A DNA stretch of 64,000 nt from DASYLJ01 sp964432595 (GTDB lineage: Bacteria > Desulfobacterota > Binatia > DP-6), in assembly GCA_964432595.1 (NCBI GenBank), contig CAYSOF010000004.1, forward strand, positions 62,001 through 126,000. Direction: 5' to 3'. Numbering within the stretch: position 1 is the first letter of the stretch; each line of letters begins with the position of its first letter. Positions 59,984 to 64,000 of the stretch are shown here, one piece after another. The notes beneath the pieces are model-generated. The model was given only the letters and a program-made list of their open reading frames with translations. It was not told where the DNA came from and did not search any database. Both the position numbers and the translations under genes were made by a program.

Positions 59984-60529
59984 ATGTGGGGGCTGGCCTA
60001 CACCGTCCTCGTCCTGGCGCTCTTCGTGCGGTTCGGCCCGCCGCCGGGGGGAGCCCACCGGCCGCTCCGGCCGGAGCCGGGCGAGCCGCTGCGGCTCGTC
60101 GGCCTGCACCACATGCTCTTCTACGTCCTGCTGCTGGCGGCGCCGATCGAGGCGCTGCTGGTCGGTGGGGCGCCCGGCGGACGGGCGATCGGGCTCATCC
60201 TGTTCGCGCTCGGGGTGTTCGGCTATCGCCGCGCCGGGGCTGCGCTCGGCGACGCGCTGTCGCCGCTCGTGTCGCCGCGTCCCGACGCGACGCTCGTGAC
60301 GACCGGTCCGTACCGCTGGCTGCGGCACCCGATGTACCTGTCGCAGGGGCTGATCGCGATCGGCGCGCCGCTGACGCTGGGCTGTCGTTGGGTCACGTGG
60401 CTCGCGCTGCCGGCCGTCGTCGTGCTGGCGATCCGCATGTACCTCGAGGACGCCGCGCTGGCGCGTCGGTTTCCGGAACACGCGAAATACGCCACCACGG
60501 CCAAGCGCATCGTGCCGTTCCTCTACTGA
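59984..60529 (+). CDS. Isoprenylcysteine carboxyl methyltransferase-like membrane protein
   Basis: A 181-residue integral membrane protein with four or five hydrophobic segments and the family motif TGPYRWLRHPMYLSQ, then LEDAALARRFPEHAKYA near the C-terminus (compare EExxLxxxFxxxYxxY). The family methylates carboxyl or lipid substrates at the membrane with S-adenosylmethionine. In bacteria the substrates are mostly unknown. The ATG at 59984 is chosen because the hydrophobic region starts there; the 238 bases between 59745 and 59984 hold no convincing gene. Confidence 0.8.
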   Translation: MWGLAYTVLVLALFVRFGPPPGGAHRPLRPEPGEPLRLVGLHHMLFYVLLLAAPIEALLVGGAPGGRAIGLILFALGVFGYRRAGAALGDALSPLVSPRPDATLVTTGPYRWLRHPMYLSQGLIAIGAPLTLGCRWVTWLALPAVVVLAIRMYLEDAALARRFPEHAKYATTAKRIVPFLY

Positions 60530-60544
60530 GGGCCCGAGGCGCGG

Positions 60545-62494
60545 GTGCCCGACGTCGTCGTCCTCGCCGCGATCGTGACCTGCGCGAGCGCGCTCGGGCT
60601 GTCCGTCCTGGGCGCGCTCGGCGCGTTGCCGCGCGCTCCCCGGGACCACGTGCTGGCGGGGCTGCTCGTCGGCCTCGGGCTGACGAGCATGCTCGGCCTC
60701 GTGCTCGCGGGCGCCGGCACGCTGCGGCCGGGATGGCTGGTCGCCGCGGGCGTCGTCGCGCTCGCGATCGGCGGCCGGCGACTGGGCGCCGTCGCAGCGC
60801 TCCGCCGTCCGCGCGGTCGCGCCGCGTGGCTGCTCGCCGCCGTCTGCGTCCTAATGCTGGCCGCGGAGCTGCCGGCGACGCTCGCGCCGCCGGTCGGCGG
60901 CGACCAGACCTGGTACGCGCTGGTCTACCCGCGGCTGTACGCAGCTGCGGGCGCGCTCGTCCCGACGCCGTGGTCGTACTGGGGTCAGCAGCAGCTCCTC
61001 GAGGGCTTCCTGTCGGCGGTCGCCTTCACGCTGCGCGGCGACGTGCTCGCGCGGCTGGTCTACCTGCTGTACGCAGGCCTCGGAGCCGCGGCGCTCGCGA
61101 CACTGACGCGCCGACATCTCGCGCGTTCGCTGGGTCCCGCGACCGCGGCGATGTTCCTCACGCTGCCGATGACGTGCGCGTTGGTGCTGCGCGCCGGCCC
61201 GGGCCTCGCACTGGTCGCGTACGCGGCGCTCGCGACGAGCGCGGTGCTCGACTGGGCGCGTGGGGAGCGGGCAGGAGACCTCGCGCGTGCCGCCGTGCTG
61301 GCCGGGCTGGGCGCCGGGACGTCCGTCCTCGGGCTGCTCGTGCCGGTCGTCCTCGCGCTCGTCGTGCTCGTCGTCACGATCGAGCGGGCGTGGCCGATCG
61401 GGCGCGTGCTGTCGACGGGCGTCGCGATGGGGCTCGTGGTCGTCGCGATGGCGAGCCCATGGTACGCGCGAAACGCGCTCGACGTCGGCGATCCGTTCCA
61501 TCCGTTCGGGGGCCGCTTCTTCACGGCGCGCCACTGGACGCCCGCGGCCGCCGACTACCTGGCGGAGCAGCGGGAGCAGCATCGCCCGGCCACGGCCGAC
61601 GACGACACGCGGGCACTGGTCCGCGAGGTCGTGCGGCGACCGTGGCGGCTCACGATGGACCCGGCGTCGCCGCGCTCCGCCAACGACGTTGGACCGTTCG
61701 TGCTCGCGTTCCTGCCGGCGGTGGTCCTGCTCCGCCGGCGGCGCGACGTCGCCCTGATCGTGGCGTCGCTGGCCGTCGCGTTCGTGTGCGGCTCGACGTG
61801 GACGGAGCCGCGCGCCGCGCTGGCGGGCGTCGCCCTCGGCATCGCGGCGGCGGTGCCGGCGGCCCGCATGCTGTGCGGGCGCCGGGTCGCGGCGGCTGTC
61901 CTGACGTTCACGCTCGTCGCGAACGTCGCGACCGCATCGCAGGTCGACCGGCGCATGTGGGTCGATCAGGTGCGTGCCGGCATCGGCCTGATGGCGCCCG
62001 ATGCGTTCCTGCGTACCTGGTCGCCGCGCTACCGGTTCTGGCAGCTCGCGAACGAGGCCATCCCGCCCGACGAGCGCGTGGCGCTGCTCGAGAAGACGCC
62101 GCATCCGTACTGGGTCGCGCGGCCGTTCATGCTCCTGAGCTATCTCGAGCAGGGGCTCGTCGACTACCGGCGGGTAGACACGGTGGACGCGCTCGCGCAC
62201 ACGCTCGCGGAGATGCAGGTCCGCTGGGTCGCGGTCGACACGGCCGGGCTCGAAGCTGCCGGCGATCCGTTCGAGGCGTCCGTCACACGGCTCTGGCGGG
62301 CGCTCCTGGCGGCCCAGGGCGAGCGCGTCGTGCGGGCGGACGGCTACGCACTCTATGCGCTTCGCCCGGTCACCGCGGTCGCGACGGCCGCCGATGGGGA
62401 AGTCGCCTGGGGCCACGCCCTGCGCGCCCCACAAGGACTTTCTGTGGTTTGCGACCTAGGGACAACTCGGCTACATCCGAAAGTGCTCTTCTGA
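60545..62494 (+). CDS. Polytopic membrane protein, probably GT-C/ArnT-like glycosyltransferase
   Basis: A 649-residue protein with about eleven membrane segments in the first 470 residues and a soluble C-terminal part of about 180 residues. The first large loop, APPVGGDQTWYALVYPRLY, has an Asp in the place where GT-C enzymes (PMT, ArnT, GT39/GT83) carry their catalytic acid. The ASPWYARNALDVGDPFHPF stretch also recalls the SPWYxRNxxxTGNPxxPF motif of that group. Donor would be a polyprenyl-phosphate sugar. GTG at 60545 is the assumed start. No Shine-Dalgarno sequence is clear. Confidence 0.75.
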   Translation: MPDVVVLAAIVTCASALGLSVLGALGALPRAPRDHVLAGLLVGLGLTSMLGLVLAGAGTLRPGWLVAAGVVALAIGGRRLGAVAALRRPRGRAAWLLAAVCVLMLAAELPATLAPPVGGDQTWYALVYPRLYAAAGALVPTPWSYWGQQQLLEGFLSAVAFTLRGDVLARLVYLLYAGLGAAALATLTRRHLARSLGPATAAMFLTLPMTCALVLRAGPGLALVAYAALATSAVLDWARGERAGDLARAAVLAGLGAGTSVLGLLVPVVLALVVLVVTIERAWPIGRVLSTGVAMGLVVVAMASPWYARNALDVGDPFHPFGGRFFTARHWTPAAADYLAEQREQHRPATADDDTRALVREVVRRPWRLTMDPASPRSANDVGPFVLAFLPAVVLLRRRRDVALIVASLAVAFVCGSTWTEPRAALAGVALGIAAAVPAARMLCGRRVAAAVLTFTLVANVATASQVDRRMWVDQVRAGIGLMAPDAFLRTWSPRYRFWQLANEAIPPDERVALLEKTPHPYWVARPFMLLSYLEQGLVDYRRVDTVDALAHTLAEMQVRWVAVDTAGLEAAGDPFEASVTRLWRALLAAQGERVVRADGYALYALRPVTAVATAADGEVAWGHALRAPQGLSVVCDLGTTRLHPKVLF

Positions 62495-62506
62495 GCGGCA
62501 CTTTTT
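62481..62506 (+). terminator. Hairpin with T-run at the end of the GT-C-like gene
   Basis: AAGTGC (62481-62486) pairs with GCACTT (62498-62503); CTC/GAG pair inside, and TTTTT follows. It overlaps the stop codon at 62494 and ends only two bases before the next ATG. It could be a terminator, an attenuator of the CobW-like gene or a protein-binding palindrome. Confidence 0.4.
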
Positions 62507-62508
62507 GC

Positions 62509-63453
62509 ATGCGGACCGTCGCCGTCGACATCCTCACCGGCTTTCTCGGAAGCGGCAAGACGACGCTGCTCCGCCATGTGCTCGACCATGGGCTCGCCGG
62601 GAAGCCGGTGGCCGTGATCATGAACGAGATCGGCGAAGTGGGCATCGACGGCCGCGTCGTGACCGGGCTGTCCGCCGTCGAGAAGATGGTGGAGCTCTCG
62701 AGCGGCTGCATCTGCTGCACGATCGACGACTATCGATTCGACATGGCCATCCAGGAGATCGTCGACACCGCGAAGCCGCACCTCATCATCATCGAGTCGA
62801 CGGGCCTCGCCGATCCCGAGCCGCTGGCGCACCGGGTGCGCGCCGCCGGGCTTGGGCTGGACGCCGTCATCACCGTCGTCGACGCCGCGAACGCGGAGCG
62901 CCACCTGGCCGAGACGGAGGTTGCACGCCTGCAGATCGAGTCGGCCGACTTCGTCGTGCTGAACAAGCTCGATCTGGTGGACGGGGACGCCGTGGCGGCC
63001 TGCGAGCGCCGTCTGGCGGGATTGAACCCGCGGGCGCGGCGCTTCCGTACGGTGCGCGGCGCCATCGACAGTGACGTGCTGTTTGCGACCGGCGTCGCCG
63101 GCTTCCGCGACCGCGCACGCATCGGCACGGGCCATCTCCATCGCGACGGGATCGGCAGCTTCCTCTATCGCTCGGAGCGTCCGCTCGACCAGGACCGGTT
63201 CGAGCGGCTGCTGCGGCGGCTTCCGTCCGACGTCATGCGCGCCAAGGGGATCGTGCGTTTCCGCGATCGCGATTGGCAGTGCCTGTTCAACTTCACGTGC
63301 GGGCGGCACGAGCTCACGTGGATGAAGCTGCCGTCCGCCCCCGAGAGCCAGGCCGTCTTCATCGGCAACGACATCGCGCGCCACGAGGCGCACCTGCGCG
63401 GCGAGCTCGCCGCGTGCGAGACCGACCCACCGCGGAGCGCCGGCCATGCCTGA
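62509..63453 (+). CDS. CobW/G3E family GTPase (metal chaperone-like)
   Basis: A 314-residue SIMIBI-class GTPase. P-loop GFLGSGKTTLL at residues 10-20, the metal-binding CxCC motif in SSGCICCTIDD, IIESTGLADPEPL (switch) and VVLNKLDLVDG (NKxD). The C-terminal CobW domain (IGSFLYRSERPLDQDRFERLL) follows. G3E proteins deliver metals such as zinc or cobalt to target enzymes. A metal-dependent deacetylase of this operon would be a logical client, but this is speculation. ATG at 62509 follows a T-rich stretch without a Shine-Dalgarno sequence. Last complete gene of the window. Confidence 0.88.
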   Translation: MRTVAVDILTGFLGSGKTTLLRHVLDHGLAGKPVAVIMNEIGEVGIDGRVVTGLSAVEKMVELSSGCICCTIDDYRFDMAIQEIVDTAKPHLIIIESTGLADPEPLAHRVRAAGLGLDAVITVVDAANAERHLAETEVARLQIESADFVVLNKLDLVDGDAVAACERRLAGLNPRARRFRTVRGAIDSDVLFATGVAGFRDRARIGTGHLHRDGIGSFLYRSERPLDQDRFERLLRRLPSDVMRAKGIVRFRDRDWQCLFNFTCGRHELTWMKLPSAPESQAVFIGNDIARHEAHLRGELAACETDPPRSAGHA

Positions 63454-63522
63454 CCGGAACGCCGCATCGACAGGGACCAGCGCCCGCCGGCGCCACCGGC
63501 GCCACGAGTAGGAGAGACACAC

Positions 63523-64000
63523 ATGCAGGACCTCATCGCGAAGATCGCCAGCCGCAAGTCGCGCTGCGGCGTCATCGGCCTCGGCTACGTCGGCCTTCCG
63601 CTGGCGCTCGAGTACGCCAAGGCGGGCTTCGACGTCACGGGCATCGACCTCGACGAGCGCAAGATCGACGCGATCGCCAAGGGCAAGTCGTACATCGTCG
63701 ACGTGCGCGACGAGGAGATCGGCGAGCCGGTCAAGGCGAAGAAGTTCCGCGCGACGTCCGACTTCTCGGTGATCCGCGACCTCGACACGATCAACATCTG
63801 CGTACCGACGCCGCTGCGCAAGACGAAGGACCCGGACCTGACCTACGTCGTCAACGCGGTGAACGAGATCCGCAAGTATCTCCGCAAGGGGCAGCTGGTC
63901 ATCCTGGAGAGCACGACCTACCCGGGCACGACCGAAGAGGTCGTCCGTCCGGCGCTCGAATCGTCGGGCCTGGTCGTCGGTCAGGACTTCGGGCTCGCGT
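63523..64000 (+). CDS. Nucleotide-sugar (UDP-glucose/GDP-mannose/UDP-HexNAc) 6-dehydrogenase, cut by window end
   Basis: The first 159 residues are visible: MQDLIAKIASRKSRC, then the NAD-binding fold VIGLGYVGLPLALEYAKAG, GIDLDERKIDAI, INICVPTPLRKTKDPDL and VILESTTYPGTTEEVV, all typical of the UDP-glucose/GDP-mannose dehydrogenase family. Similarity of the CVPTPL and STTYPGTTEE segments points to the UDP-N-acetylhexosamine (WbpA/WbpO/TviB-like) branch. It oxidises C6 of a nucleotide sugar to a uronic acid for the polymer. ATG at 63523 follows AGGAGA by seven bases. The catalytic Cys lies beyond the window. Confidence 0.9.
   Translation, partial: MQDLIAKIASRKSRCGVIGLGYVGLPLALEYAKAGFDVTGIDLDERKIDAIAKGKSYIVDVRDEEIGEPVKAKKFRATSDFSVIRDLDTINICVPTPLRKTKDPDLTYVVNAVNEIRKYLRKGQLVILESTTYPGTTEEVVRPALESSGLVVGQDFGLA

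Noticed and set aside
62496..62510. CGGCACTTTTTGCA as a sigma-54 promoter before the CobW-like gene
   Set aside because: GG-to-GC spacing is two bases short, and the stretch is better explained as a hairpin with a T-run.
41887..64000. Recent horizontal transfer of the exopolysaccharide operon
   Set aside because: Base composition and codon use look the same as in the flanking genes, and no integrase, tRNA or direct repeats are visible at the edges.
1..64000. tRNA, rRNA or other structured RNA genes
   Set aside because: No cloverleaf-like or conserved rRNA sequence was recognised by eye; a covariance-model scan would be needed to exclude small RNAs in the 38281-38616 and 41347-41886 regions.

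Overview
The window is very GC-rich and densely coded, with no phage, insertion sequence, CRISPR array or RNA gene that I could see. The mix of genes (CaiB-type CoA transferases, a DUF35/thiolase pair, an amidohydrolase, a carotenoid-cleavage-type oxygenase, very large secreted proteins with CDDGN-type cysteine-rich repeats, NtrC-type regulation and a long exopolysaccharide operon) suggests a soil or sediment bacterium of the former deltaproteobacterial assemblage. Candidatus Binatota-like or Myxococcota-like are my best guesses; this is inference from gene content, not from a marker gene.

Layout. (1) 1-9.5 kb: catabolic and housekeeping genes: a 5'-cut carotenoid oxygenase-family gene, inorganic pyrophosphatase, a patatin-like phospholipase, CoA transferases (one a tandem fusion), an orphan sensor histidine kinase, a short-chain dehydrogenase and an amidohydrolase. 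(2) 9.6-37.2 kb: a region rich in secreted proteins, broken up by a prepilin, a BolA/monothiol glutaredoxin pair, a YdcF-like protein, a DUF35/thiolase-like pair and a true thiolase. Five of the large secreted proteins (genes ending or starting at 9599, 12464, 24788, 29062 and 31076) have different N-terminal architectures (beta-helix-like or beta-propeller-like), followed by cysteine-rich repeats. All five end in the same kind of 96-104 residue, Lys/Arg/Ala-rich helical module that begins at a conserved Cys. (3) 37.3-41.4 kb: a PEGA-type lipoprotein, an HU/IHF-type protein, a small coiled-coil protein, a degenerate histidine-kinase-like protein and an NtrC-type sigma-54 activator. (4) 41.7-64 kb: one co-directional exopolysaccharide operon: Wza-like lipoprotein, Wzz-like chain-length protein, BY-kinase-like ATPase, two Wzy-like polymerases (one fused to a phosphoglycosyl transferase), four glycosyltransferases, two polysaccharide deacetylases, an asparagine-synthase-like amidotransferase, a membrane sulfatase-fold enzyme, a radical SAM/SPASM protein, a GT-C-like membrane protein, a CobW-type GTPase and the start of a nucleotide-sugar dehydrogenase.

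How it fits together. Six sites match the sigma-54 -24/-12 consensus (TGGCAC-N5-TTGCW). They lie upstream of the exopolysaccharide operon, the small coiled-coil gene, the prepilin and three secreted-protein genes. In four of them the -12 element sits 15-17 nt before a start codon that lacks a Shine-Dalgarno sequence, which predicts nearly leaderless sigma-54 transcripts. The only sigma-54 activator in view (39913-41346) lies beside the exopolysaccharide operon. My reading is one regulon that co-expresses an exopolysaccharide, a pilin-like protein and a family of large surface or matrix proteins. It resembles exosortase/PEP-CTERM exopolysaccharide systems in gene content, but no exosortase or PEP-CTERM tail is visible; the shared basic C-terminal module may take that place. 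That last step is inference.
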